Below, one piece after another: positions 1 to 7,217 of a stretch of 18,486 nucleotides of DNA. The stretch comes from Acholeplasmatales bacterium (GTDB taxonomy: Bacteria > Bacillota_I > Bacilli_A > Acholeplasmatales > Anaeroplasmataceae). Location of the stretch: assembly GCA_024681175.1 (NCBI GenBank), contig JAILBI010000132.1, forward strand, positions 1 to 18,486. The letters run 5' to 3'. Below the pieces are notes generated by a model that saw only the letters and a program-made list of their open reading frames with translations, searched no databases and was not told the DNA's origin. The position numbers were made by a program, and so were the translations under genes. Each line of letters opens with the position of its first letter. The first letter of the stretch is position 1.

Positions 1-1022
1 CCACGCTTTCTAAGTGCACCAGACCATGCATAAATAGTAGCCATTGGGTTTGTAGATGTTTCTTCACCCTTTAAATATTTATAATAATGCTTTGTAACAG
101 TTCCATGAGCTGCTTCATATTCATAATTTCCATCTGGTGAAACAAGTACTGATGTCATCATAGCAAGTGAACCAAATGCTGTAGATACCATATCACTCAT
201 TACATCGCCATCATAATTCTTAAGTGCCCAAATAAAGCCACCTTCAGATCTAATTACACGTGCAACTGCATCATCAATTAATGTATAGAAATAAGTAATA
301 CCTAATTCTTCAAATTTAGCTTTATATTCTTTTTCATAAATATCTTGGAATTTTAATTTAAATGTTTGGTCATATTTCTTAGAAATAGTATCCTTTGTAG
401 AAAACCATAAATCTTGCTTAGTATCAATTGCATATTTAAAGCATGAATGTGCAAAAGATTCAATTGATGAATCCTTATTATATAAGCCTTGTAATACACC
501 AGCACATTCAAAATCATAAATAGTTTGTCTTTGTTCTTCACCATCTACAGATGTATATAATAATTCAGCTTTACCTGGCTTTTCAATTCTAAATTCAGTA
601 TCCTTATAAACATCACCATAAGCATGACGTGCAATTGTAATAGGCTTATTCCAATTTTTAACTACAGGCTTAATTGTATCAATAATGATTGGAGCTCTAA
701 ATACAGTACCATCTAAAATTGCACGAATAGTACCATTAGGGCTCTTCCACATTTCAGATAAATTATATTCTTCAACTCTTTGCTTATTAGGTGTAATAGT
801 TGCACATTTTACTGCAACACCATATTTCTTAGTTGCATTAGCTGAATCAATTGTAATTTGATCCTTTGTTTCTTCTCTTTTCTTTAATCCTAAATCATAA
901 TATTCAGTCTTTAAATCTACGAAAGGTAATAATAATTCATCCTTTATCATCTTCCATAAGATTCTTGTCATTTCATCTCCATCCATTTCAACTAATGGAG
1001 TAGACATTTTAATTTTTTCCAT
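1..1022 (-). CDS. icd: NADP-dependent isocitrate dehydrogenase, 3' end beyond window
   Basis: Oxidative decarboxylation of isocitrate to 2-oxoglutarate with NADP+, in the cytoplasm. About 340 residues are visible and the frame runs open off the left edge; the family is usually 400-415 residues, so roughly the last 60-70 are missing. It belongs to the eukaryote-like homodimeric IDH subfamily. Visible motifs are the substrate-binding [16 protein letters not shown] (about 94-109), the metal-site NYDGD (about 269-273), and the NADP-binding block [10 protein letters not shown] (about 304-313) followed by [13 protein letters not shown]. Start chosen at ATG 1022 because GGAGGT (1032-1037) sits 9-10 nt upstream; the inner ATG at codon 6 has no such site. 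It has its own promoter and lies downstream of the rlmD terminator, so it is a separate transcription unit. Confidence 0.93.
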   Translation of the reverse strand, partial: MEKIKMSTPLVEMDGDEMTRILWKMIKDELLLPFVDLKTEYYDLGLKKREETKDQITIDSANATKKYGVAVKCATITPNKQRVEEYNLSEMWKSPNGTIRAILDGTVFRAPIIIDTIKPVVKNWNKPITIARHAYGDVYKDTEFRIEKPGKAELLYTSVDGEEQRQTIYDFECAGVLQGLYNKDSSIESFAHSCFKYAIDTKQDLWFSTKDTISKKYDQTFKLKFQDIYEKEYKAKFEELGITYFYTLIDDAVARVIRSEGGFIWALKNYDGDVMSDMVSTAFGSLAMMTSVLVSPDGNYEYEAAHGTVTKHYYKYLKGEETSTNPMATIYAWSGALRKR

Positions 1023-1049
1023 AATTTCAATACCTCCGAAATCCATTTT

Positions 1050-1078
1050 ATTATATTTTATAATAAATATAATTTCAA
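1050..1078 (-). promoter_or_regulatory. Promoter of icd
   Basis: On the minus strand, -35 TTGAAA (1073-1078) and -10 TATAAT (1050-1055) are separated by exactly 17 nt. This is close to the sigma-A consensus and gives a leader of about 20 nt to the icd start, containing GGAGGT. Confidence 0.75.
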
Positions 1079-1101
1079 TTAAAAAATAATGGAACAGTTA
1101 T

Positions 1102-1135
1102 TAAAGAAAAAAAGATGCCAAAAATTGGCATCTTT
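1102..1135 (-). terminator. Rho-independent terminator, originally of rlmD
   Basis: A perfect 10-bp stem (arms 1111-1120 and 1126-1135) closes a 5-nt loop and is followed on the minus strand by a run of seven T. Part of the promoter-proximal arm (1127-1135) lies inside the 76-bp direct repeat copied from the rlmD end, so this was the native rlmD terminator. It now stands about 3 kb from the intact rlmD and would stop transcription leaving the restriction-modification cassette before icd. Confidence 0.88.
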
Positions 1136-1202
1136 CATCATATTATTTACGTGTTAAAACTGTTACAGATTCAGTATGTGCTGTATTAGGGAACATATCA
1201 AG
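1127..1202. repeat. Direct repeat copy 1 (76 bp), outer flank of the R-M cassette
   Basis: All 76 bases are identical to 4091-4166, in the same orientation. After one mismatch (T1126 versus A4090) five more bases agree. The repeat holds the last 19 codons and stop of rlmD plus nine bases of its terminator arm. Spacing between copies is 2964 bp. It marks the right edge of the inserted cassette. Confidence 0.97.
1143..1202 (-). pseudogene. Duplicated 3' end of rlmD (19 codons plus stop)
   Basis: Reading the minus strand, 1202-1143 encodes LDMFPNTAHTESVTVLTRK then TAA, identical to residues 440-458 of the intact RlmD. The rlmD similarity stops sharply at 1203. It is a fragment left by duplication rather than a decaying full gene. 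By chance an ATG at 1203-1205 opens a 20-codon frame through it; no ribosome binding site is evident, so expression is not claimed. Confidence 0.9.
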
Positions 1203-1450
1203 CATTTTTACATAAATGTTTGTGTAATTGCGATATGTTCCTTTGAACTTAATAAGCCTCTTATAATTGATAAGAATTTATTCATTGTGGTCATCGACTT
1301 TACCTTTTTTGAAAAAAATCTGCTTTTTACTCTTAACAATTCAATGATTTTCTTACTTTTTTATCAAACTTTATCTCAAAAAATAATTGCCTCTCAAACT
1401 AAGTAGCAATTCTCTAGAAAATAATATTATGTTTGAAGAATAACGCTAAA
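1203..1450. other. Non-coding tail of the R-M cassette
   Basis: Between the stop of the distal XRE gene and the direct repeat I see no convincing gene on either strand. The 76-codon open frame on the plus strand (1176-1406) has no ribosome binding site and runs through the repeat and terminator. The one recognisable element is the hairpin at 1378-1411. Together with the repeat, remnant, terminator and icd promoter this accounts for the whole gene-free stretch 1023-1450. Confidence 0.6.
1378..1411 (-). terminator. Probable terminator of the R-M operon
   Basis: AATTGC (1406-1411 on the minus strand) pairs with GCAATT (1385-1390) across a 15-nt loop that can extend the pairing, and an A then six T (1384-1378) follow. 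It begins 40 nt after the distal XRE stop. The stem is only 6 bp, so it is weaker than the rlmD terminator downstream. Confidence 0.5.
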
Positions 1451-1687
1451 CTACTCATTTTTTGTTGCATCAATTATCAACTCTTCCAATTCAGAGACTG
1501 ATATTCCCATAAATTTAGCAAACCTATCATAATTTGCTTTGTTTGGAAGTAAATAACCATTCTCATATCTTCCATAATACATTGGAGTCCAATTGAATGA
1601 TTCTGCAACATCTTTTTTTGTCATACTTTTTTCTTCACGTTTTTTCCTTAATGTTTCTGCAAATTTGTTATTCAAACCAAAAACCAT
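1451..1687 (-). CDS. Small XRE-family HTH protein at the distal end of the R-M operon
   Basis: A 78-residue protein that is almost entirely one Cro/CI-type helix-turn-helix domain: the early helix FAETLRKKREEK (about 9-20), helices 2-3 over MTKKDVAESFNWTPMYYGRYENG (about 22-44), then a C-terminal helix containing FAKFMGISVSELEEL. It resembles the other XRE protein in the cassette only at fold level, not in sequence. The gene begins 20 bp inside the end of the endonuclease gene, suggesting translational coupling. The start is uncertain: at ATG 1687 the AAGGA sequence is almost touching the start, while the in-frame TTG at 1675 has a 13-nt spacing. Its role, DNA target, or whether it controls the nuclease is unknown; regulation or antitoxin-like restraint is inference from position. 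Confidence 0.82.
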   Translation of the reverse strand: MVFGLNNKFAETLRKKREEKSMTKKDVAESFNWTPMYYGRYENGYLLPNKANYDRFAKFMGISVSELEELIIDATKNE

Positions 1688-2735
1688 CCTTTTTAAAATT
1701 GTAATTTCGTTTAGTTATTATTGTATCTCTTTCTTCAATTGAAGGAAACTCGTTTTCAAGCTCTTCGACCAAATTCAACATTAGTTTATCACCAAGTATT
1801 TCCGAATATTTTCCTCTTAAGGCTTTTTCATACCAATTAATTAATTCTTTTTCAGTAATAATACTTTGTATCTTTGATTTCCAACCAATTTGATTTAGTA
1901 AAGAAACAATTATTTTTTCTTCCGCTTCTTTACAAACAATAACTATCCTATCAGAAGAAACTGAAGAAACAATTGATTCAGCTAATTCTTCATTTAACGA
2001 CAAATGCTTAATTTGAATAGCTGGCCCCCAATTTGAGTACATATCTAATCCTCTGTCTGCCGCGTTAGTCACTCCAACCCTATATACTTTAGCATTTTGA
2101 ATATATGTAGTATTCTCCGAGTCCAAACACAAAACACTTCTTGTAAAATCTGAAAACTCACTTAATAATCCAATCTTGTCTTCTACAAACGTTATATTGA
2201 CTTTTAGCTCCATTGATTCAACTAAAACATTAAACAATGCATAAACTATGACTTCATATACTTTATCAATACTTCTTCTTAACCCGGGTTCATTCCAAAA
2301 AGAATCTAGAAATTCTTTAAGCATAAAATCTTCTTTGGTATGTTTTTGTGTATATGCAAGTGCGTTGGATAGTTGGGAATGTTTAGTATCAAATAAACTA
2401 TAAATATAGGCTTCAACTATTCCATTATTCTTTTCATTTTCAATTCCTAATTCTTTAATTGCTTTGGGAGGAACGGCAGTGTCATTGAAAAGATCGTCTT
2501 GGAATTTTGATGAGCTAGTACATCTTCTTCCTAGTAGTTCAAGCGATACATCATCTCTCCATTGTTTACTCTTACTTCTGTAACTTTCTAGATCATCCAA
2601 AAGAAAATTATTATCAATTCTATGATGGTATAATATTTCAGCAATTTGTATTGGTTTATACAAATGAACTCTTGATTTCTCAATCACTTTATCTAAAGAC
2701 TTTTTTGCATCAATAAGATCTTTACTTTTTTTCAT
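1668..2735 (-). CDS. HaeII-family type II restriction endonuclease
   Basis: Predicted to cut double-stranded DNA lacking the partner methylation; the family member R.HaeII recognises RGCGCY. The protein has 355 residues, matching the roughly 350 of HaeII and its relatives. Family-like stretches from memory are RVHLYKPIQIAEILYHHR (about 22-39) and RVGVTNAADRGLDMYSNWG (about 219-237). E161, D231 and Q241-I-K243 are spaced like a PD-(D/E)XK nuclease centre in which Gln replaces the usual acidic residue; this active-site reading is my inference. Start ATG 2735 has a strong AAGGAGG (2744-2750) and overlaps the methyltransferase end by 14 bp; its own end overlaps the next XRE gene by 20 bp. The open frame shows no damage, so activity is plausible. 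Exact specificity cannot be read from sequence alone. Confidence 0.88.
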   Translation of the reverse strand: MKKSKDLIDAKKSLDKVIEKSRVHLYKPIQIAEILYHHRIDNNFLLDDLESYRSKSKQWRDDVSLELLGRRCTSSSKFQDDLFNDTAVPPKAIKELGIENEKNNGIVEAYIYSLFDTKHSQLSNALAYTQKHTKEDFMLKEFLDSFWNEPGLRRSIDKVYEVIVYALFNVLVESMELKVNITFVEDKIGLLSEFSDFTRSVLCLDSENTTYIQNAKVYRVGVTNAADRGLDMYSNWGPAIQIKHLSLNEELAESIVSSVSSDRIVIVCKEAEEKIIVSLLNQIGWKSKIQSIITEKELINWYEKALRGKYSEILGDKLMLNLVEELENEFPSIEERDTIITKRNYNFKKDGFWFE

Positions 2736-3663
2736 CCATATATCCTCCTTTTTTTAAAGATTTAAGCATTTCTTCTGCAACTGCTTTTATCATAGGAACG
2801 GCAACACTATTTCCAGTTTGTTTTTTTATTGCTCTATAATTTACAACGATTTTGAAGTTATCTGGAAAACCTTGAATTCTTAATAGTTCCCTTGGTGATG
2901 GTCTTCTCTCATTATTTATCAGTAAATAGTTTGAACTTGCTCCAGCTCTTAACGCACATGAATATGGATGAGGAGTTATCGAACCAGCTACATTTTCATG
3001 ACTTATATAAACATAATTAGGTTTTTCTTTCATTGCAGCATTTCTTCTATCCCTAATGTATTCTTTTACAAATAATTTTTTATCAATTTGATCTTCTGGT
3101 TCAAGAATTTTATCGATAGTTACAATATCATCTGTTCCTGAAGGAAATTCAAATTCTAGGTCATCTAAAAAGCCAACAATAATTATACGTTCTCGTTTTT
3201 GTGGCACTCCAAATCTTAAAGCATTTAATACTTTATAATGTACATAGTAACCTAATTGTTCTAGGTGAGAAATAATGATTTTAAATGTATTTCCACCATC
3301 GTGAGCAGTGAGATTCCTTACATTTTCAAGCATAAAAGCATAAGGTTTTTTTTCTTTAAGAATCGATTCAATATTAAAAAATAAAGTGCCTTGGGTTTCA
3401 TGTTCAAAGCCTTCTTGTGACCCTATTATAGAAAAAGGTTGGCATGGGAAGCCAGCAAGTAAAATGTCATGATCAGGAATGTCCATGGGGTTAATTTTTG
3501 TTATATCACCCGCTGGTATATCATCAAAATTTGCAATATATGTTTTTCTAGCATCATCATCCCACTCCGATGAAAAAACGCATTTTGCGCCAATATGTTC
3601 GAACCCTAATCTAATTCCGCCTATGCCTGCAAATAAATCTATAAATTTTAATTCTTTACTCAT
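2722..3663 (-). CDS. DNA (cytosine-5-)-methyltransferase of the type II R-M system
   Basis: Transfers methyl from S-adenosylmethionine to cytosine C5 in the recognition site, protecting it from the partner nuclease. The conserved C5-MTase motifs appear in canonical order over 313 residues: I FIDLFAGIGG (7-16), IV GFPCQPFS with catalytic Cys74 (71-78), VI ENVRN (113-117), VIII QKRERIIIVG (155-164), IX RELLRIQGFP (258-267), X QTGNSVAVPM (282-291). The target-recognition region between VIII and IX is short (about 95 residues), fitting a single-specificity enzyme. All key residues are present. The start ATG overlaps the regulator stop in an ATGA arrangement (3660-3663), with GGAGG at 3673-3677. 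By pairing with a HaeII-type nuclease it probably methylates an RGCGCY-like site; this is inference. Confidence 0.95.
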   Translation of the reverse strand: MSKELKFIDLFAGIGGIRLGFEHIGAKCVFSSEWDDDARKTYIANFDDIPAGDITKINPMDIPDHDILLAGFPCQPFSIIGSQEGFEHETQGTLFFNIESILKEKKPYAFMLENVRNLTAHDGGNTFKIIISHLEQLGYYVHYKVLNALRFGVPQKRERIIIVGFLDDLEFEFPSGTDDIVTIDKILEPEDQIDKKLFVKEYIRDRRNAAMKEKPNYVYISHENVAGSITPHPYSCALRAGASSNYLLINNERRPSPRELLRIQGFPDNFKIVVNYRAIKKQTGNSVAVPMIKAVAEEMLKSLKKGGYMDEKK

Positions 3664-3884
3664 TTAATACTACCTCCATCAAAATCAAAAAACTCTTTTA
3701 ATGTAACACTTAGACCACGACAAATTCTATTCAAAGTCTCAAGAGTTAGATTTTTTTGGCCTGACTCAACTTTGGAAATATATGTCCTATCTAACCCAAT
3801 TTTACAAGCAAAGTCTTCTTGAGAAATATTCAATTTATTTACTCTTAAAAAGCGTATTCTTTCGCCAATTTCTTTTTGTTCCAT
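3660..3884 (-). CDS. Controller (C) protein-like XRE regulator of the R-M operon
   Basis: A 74-residue single-domain helix-turn-helix protein. Its core ISQEDFACKIGLDRTYISKVESGQ (about 20-43) carries the RTYIS-x-x-E-x-G pattern typical of C proteins that time expression of restriction-modification genes by binding their own promoter as dimers. Size also fits (C proteins are about 70-100 residues). It is the first gene of the operon, 15-16 nt from the predicted transcription start, with GAGG at 3892-3895, and its TGA stop overlaps the methyltransferase ATG, so the two are probably translationally coupled. Near-palindromes at 3921-3947 are its likely operators. Being upstream of the methyltransferase, rather than only the nuclease, it would control the whole operon. 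Confidence 0.88.
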   Translation of the reverse strand: MEQKEIGERIRFLRVNKLNISQEDFACKIGLDRTYISKVESGQKNLTLETLNRICRGLSVTLKEFFDFDGGSIK

Positions 3885-3905
3885 AGTTAAGCCTCACTCT
3901 AAAAT

Positions 3906-3934
3906 AGTATATCATAATGTGACTTATAAGACAA
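3906..3934 (-). promoter_or_regulatory. Promoter of the R-M operon
   Basis: Minus strand: -35 TTGTCT (3929-3934), 17-nt spacer, -10 TATACT (3906-3911). Predicted start near 3899, leaving a leader of only about 15 nt before the regulator ATG at 3884. The weak -35 fits a promoter that needs an activator. Confidence 0.65.
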
Positions 3935-3947
3935 CATGGTCTAGAAC
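3921..3947 (-). promoter_or_regulatory. Candidate C-protein operators (two near-palindromes)
   Basis: Proximal site GTCTTATAAGTC (3921-3932) is symmetric in five of six base pairs and overlaps the -35 and spacer, a position suited to repression. Distal site GTTCTAGACC (3938-3947) is symmetric in four of five and lies just upstream of -35, suited to activation. Centres are about 16 bp apart. This two-site layout is that of known C boxes; binding here is inferred. Confidence 0.5.
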
Positions 3948-4090
3948 TTATTTGATAAAACTTCAATATGTTTCACGGATTATATATAGAGTTGTCATTT
4001 TTTCATATAATTAATGTCTCTTTAATGCTGACAAACCAATAAAAAGAAAACGCCCATCTATCCTCAAAATTTGTTTTTTTGATTAAAATA

Positions 4091-4166
4091 GGCATCTTTC
4101 ATCATATTATTTACGTGTTAAAACTGTTACAGATTCAGTATGTGCTGTATTAGGGAACATATCAAG
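4091..4166. repeat. Direct repeat copy 2 (76 bp), within the intact rlmD end
   Basis: Identical to 1127-1202. This copy forms the genuine last 19 codons and stop of rlmD and continues 16 bases past it. It contains only nine bases of one terminator arm (AAAGATGCC on the minus strand); the second arm and T-run are replaced by cassette sequence from 4090 leftward. It marks the left edge of the insertion. Confidence 0.97.
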
Positions 4167-5483
4167 AGGTGTAATAGATGTTACATTATAATAATCCTTT
4201 AATATGTTTATATTTTTTGCTAATGTCGCAGGATTACAAGAAACATAAATAAATTTTTTAACATTTGATTTAATAATCATATTAATAAATTTATCATCTA
4301 ATCCTTCTCTTGGTGGGTCTGCAACAATAATATCAAATGTCTCACCTTTCTCTAAGAGGCTTCTTAAGACTTCTGCTGAGTCACCTTGGAGGAATCTTGC
4401 ATTTGATATTTTATTTAATTTAGCATTTTCTTTAGCTAAAGAAATAGAATTTTTATTATATTCTGCACCTATTACTTCTTTTGAATTATGTGCTAAATAT
4501 AATGCGATTGCGCCAACACCACAATATGCATCAAATATTTTTTCGTTAAATGAAAGCTTTGCTTTCTTTTTAACTATTTCAAACATCTTCTCTGCTTGTG
4601 ATAAATTAAGCTGGAAGAATGTATCAGGATATACCATATATTTTATTTTACCAATAGTTTCAATGATATATTTTTCACCTAAAAGATGCTCCATCTCATC
4701 ACCAAAGGCAGATGATCCTTCATCCTTTTTATTGATATTTTGATATATACCTTTTATTCTTTCATCTTTTATTAATTCTTTAGATATTTTTAATATCTTC
4801 TCATCTTTTTCATTTAAGATGAAGCAAATTAATGCTTCATTTTTATTATTAATTCTAATAACTATTTTTTTAATTGAACCACTATTTTTCTTTTGGTTAT
4901 AAACAATGATATTATTGTCATCAATTAATTTGATTATTTTATTTAATATTTCATTAATTAATTCATCTTGTATAGGGCAAGATGAAATATTAATTAAAAT
5001 ATTTGAATTAGGCTTAATCATACACACATATGTTTTACCCTTTAAATATTCTAAAGGTAATTCACATTTAGATCTATAACCAAATATTTTATCTGATGGA
5101 ATAGTTTGTGATATTTCAAACGATCTTGGATTTACACCAGAATATCTTTCTAATGATTCAATTAAAATATCACGTTTAAATTTTAACATTTGGCTATATT
5201 CAATATGCATTGTATTACAGCCACCACATTTACCATATTCCTTACATTTAGGCTCAATACGAGATTTTGAAGGATGTAGGTTTTCTAAAGATGTGGCAAA
5301 AGCCATTTTGCCACTATCTTTAACAATTTTTATTTTATGTCCTTCTCCTGGTATTGCATCATTAACGAATATTGCCTTTTTATTATAAAAGCCAATACCT
5401 TCACCATTAATACCAAGACGTTTAATATCTAAAATAATATCTTGTGAATTATTAATTTTTCCTTCTTTAATATTATTTTTCAT
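4107..5483 (-). CDS. rlmD: 23S rRNA (uracil-5-)-methyltransferase, RlmD/RumA family with TRAM domain
   Basis: Methylates a uridine C5 in 23S rRNA (U1939 in E. coli RlmD; some Bacillota homologues, RlmCD, also modify U747) using S-adenosylmethionine. 458 residues, normal for the family. An N-terminal TRAM region (about 13-72) is followed by the iron-sulfur ligand set C80, C86, C89 and C169, the FFQLN motif (289-293), SAM-binding FDAYCGVGA (317-325), DPPR (389-392), and the nucleophile Cys416 in VSCNPAT. The C-terminal FPNTAHTE holds the family's conserved Glu. Start ATG 5483 has AGGAGC at 5488-5493. It is last in the cdsA-dxr-rseP operon, 8 nt after rseP. Its final 19 codons are duplicated at 1143-1202 by the cassette insertion, yet the gene remains complete. 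Confidence 0.92.
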   Translation of the reverse strand: MKNNIKEGKINNSQDIILDIKRLGINGEGIGFYNKKAIFVNDAIPGEGHKIKIVKDSGKMAFATSLENLHPSKSRIEPKCKEYGKCGGCNTMHIEYSQMLKFKRDILIESLERYSGVNPRSFEISQTIPSDKIFGYRSKCELPLEYLKGKTYVCMIKPNSNILINISSCPIQDELINEILNKIIKLIDDNNIIVYNQKKNSGSIKKIVIRINNKNEALICFILNEKDEKILKISKELIKDERIKGIYQNINKKDEGSSAFGDEMEHLLGEKYIIETIGKIKYMVYPDTFFQLNLSQAEKMFEIVKKKAKLSFNEKIFDAYCGVGAIALYLAHNSKEVIGAEYNKNSISLAKENAKLNKISNARFLQGDSAEVLRSLLEKGETFDIIVADPPREGLDDKFINMIIKSNVKKFIYVSCNPATLAKNINILKDYYNVTSITPLDMFPNTAHTESVTVLTRK

Positions 5484-5491
5484 TTTAGCTC

Positions 5492-7216
5492 CTAGAAGAA
5501 TCTCATTACATCATTTATAGATATGTATATAAATAATCCAAACAGTAAGAATAAGAATACATAATTAATAATTGCTTCTACCTTCTTTGGTATTTTCTTC
5601 TTTGTTACTGCTTCAACAAGTAAGAATACTATTCTTCCACCATCAAGGGCAGGAATAGGTAATAAATTCATTATACCAATATTTACTGATAGCATTGCCA
5701 TAAATGCAATTAAGGCAATAAATCCAATTCCTATATATTGCTGAATCATTGCGAAAATACCAATGACTGATGATAAATTTTTAACACCAAGCTGTCTTAC
5801 ACCTGATGGGAATAATAATACCTTTAATGTTCTAAATATTAATGTAAAATCAGAACCAAACATTTTAAATGCTGAACCAAGACAACCAAAGAAATCAAAA
5901 TGATTTGTACATGTTAAGCCTACTAATTGTTTTACAACAGGTAGATTTTGGCTTGATAATGTTTCTTTAGTATATGGAACTATAACCTGGTCATCAGTTA
6001 TTAATTCATATGTTTTAGTATCTTTATCATAATCATAAAATTCAAATTGGAATCTATGCTCCTTAGAATCAAGCTCTTTAAAGATTTTTAATAAATCTCC
6101 CCAGCCTTTAATTTTATAAAATCCATTTGCATCTAAATCTGCTGCATCATATTCTTTACCAAATTCTTTTATACCAATAATATAGTCATCAGTTGATAAT
6201 TTACCATTTTTATCTTTATATAATGCATCACATTTACCAACCTTTATACCATATACATCATCTTCAGAATCTATTGTTTCTTGTAATGGTGTAACTAATG
6301 ATGTTTTATATTTCATTTCTTCTTGTTCAAGACCAATATTAGATACTGCAATAGATACAATATATGATATTGTTTCCATTTCATAATCAGTTTCATCAAT
6401 AGTTAATGTAACTGTAGTACCATAATCATCATATATTTTATTTAATTCTTTTGAAAAATCATCCCAAGTTTTAACTGGATTACCATTTACAGCTGTGATT
6501 TTTTGACCTTCTTTTATCTTTTGACCGCCTGCTTCAACAACTGCGGCAGGATAATCAGATTCAACCTCACCTATTACATTAGATTTTGTATTAGGTACAC
6601 CTGATGCAAAGGCTACAATGATATAGATGAATATTGCTAAAACAAAATTCATCATAGGTCCTGCAAATAATGTTAAAAATCTTTGTAATACAGATTTAGA
6701 ATCAAAGCTTCTTTCATATGGTTCTATTTGTAATCTTTGATTCTTTTCAAATACATAAAATGCATCTCTTTTAACTTCAAAATATTTTTCTTCATTTGAA
6801 ACATTTAATGTCACATATAAAGGATTATCATTTTTACCATAAAAATCAAATGATACAACTTCTCCTCTTATTTCACATTCTCTTTTTTCATCTAAAATAA
6901 TTTCAGATACTAATTCATTTTCTGTATTGAGACCTATTTCATCTCCAACCTTAATTAGATTAGATGTTAATTCTCCATCAGCCATGCTTACAAAGCCACC
7001 TAGTGGAATTGCTCTTATACAGAATAATGTTTCGCCAAATTGATGGCGATAAATTATTGGTCCAAATCCAATTGAAAATTCATGACATAATATACCTGCT
7101 TTTCTTGCAAAATAAAAATGTCCAAATTCATGGATTGAAATAATAATACCTAAAATTATTACAAATGCTAAAATTGAAAGAATCACCAAAGGTGCTCCTG
7201 ATAATGCTAAAAACAC
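5492..7216 (-). CDS. rseP: RIP metalloprotease RseP/RasP (site-2 protease), with enlarged extracytoplasmic region
   Basis: Intramembrane zinc protease that cleaves anti-sigma factors and signal-peptide remnants in the membrane. Numbering from an upstream ATG at 7240: first transmembrane helix 15-36 with the zinc site HEFGH (37-41), helix 2 at about 187-213 with AGPMMNF, PDZ region from about 221, helix 3 with zinc ligand NLLPIPALDGG (525-535) and a final helix 557-576. At 574-582 residues it is much longer than B. subtilis RasP (about 420); most of the surplus lies between about 280 and 440 and includes a second PDZ-like stretch around 335-420. I prefer GTG 7216, with GGGAAGG (7224-7230) 7 nt away and one base after the dxr stop; ATG 7240 lacks a ribosome binding site and overlaps dxr. 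Confidence 0.92.
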   Translation of the reverse strand: MFLALSGAPLVILSILAFVIILGIIISIHEFGHFYFARKAGILCHEFSIGFGPIIYRHQFGETLFCIRAIPLGGFVSMADGELTSNLIKVGDEIGLNTENELVSEIILDEKRECEIRGEVVSFDFYGKNDNPLYVTLNVSNEEKYFEVKRDAFYVFEKNQRLQIEPYERSFDSKSVLQRFLTLFAGPMMNFVLAIFIYIIVAFASGVPNTKSNVIGEVESDYPAAVVEAGGQKIKEGQKITAVNGNPVKTWDDFSKELNKIYDDYGTTVTLTIDETDYEMETISYIVSIAVSNIGLEQEEMKYKTSLVTPLQETIDSEDDVYGIKVGKCDALYKDKNGKLSTDDYIIGIKEFGKEYDAADLDANGFYKIKGWGDLLKIFKELDSKEHRFQFEFYDYDKDTKTYELITDDQVIVPYTKETLSSQNLPVVKQLVGLTCTNHFDFFGCLGSAFKMFGSDFTLIFRTLKVLLFPSGVRQLGVKNLSSVIGIFAMIQQYIGIGFIALIAFMAMLSVNIGIMNLLPIPALDGGRIVFLLVEAVTKKKIPKKVEAIINYVFLFLLFGLFIYISINDVMRFF

Positions 7217-7217
7217 T

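Larger units (their letters stand above)
1203..4090 (-). mobile_element. Inserted type II restriction-modification cassette flanked by target duplication
   Basis: The 2888 bp between the two 76-bp repeats contain a complete four-gene operon (XRE regulator, C5-methyltransferase, HaeII-family nuclease, second XRE protein) with its own promoter and probable terminator. No transposase or integrase gene and no terminal inverted repeat were seen. The repeats derive from the 3' end of the neighbouring rlmD, so the element entered the rlmD terminator and duplicated 76 bp, leaving rlmD whole. Long target duplications at restriction-modification insertions have been reported for other bacteria; that this is the same process is inference. 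The alternative is gene-end-targeted integration by a recombinase encoded elsewhere. Confidence 0.8.

Noticed and set aside
1176..1406. 76-codon open frame on the plus strand
   Set aside because: No ribosome binding site, runs through the rlmD repeat and the operon terminator, and is the only plus-strand candidate in a minus-strand region.
4067..4084. Hairpin after rlmD (TCAAAA/TTTTGA) as a replacement terminator
   Set aside because: Six weak pairs and no following T-run on the minus strand.
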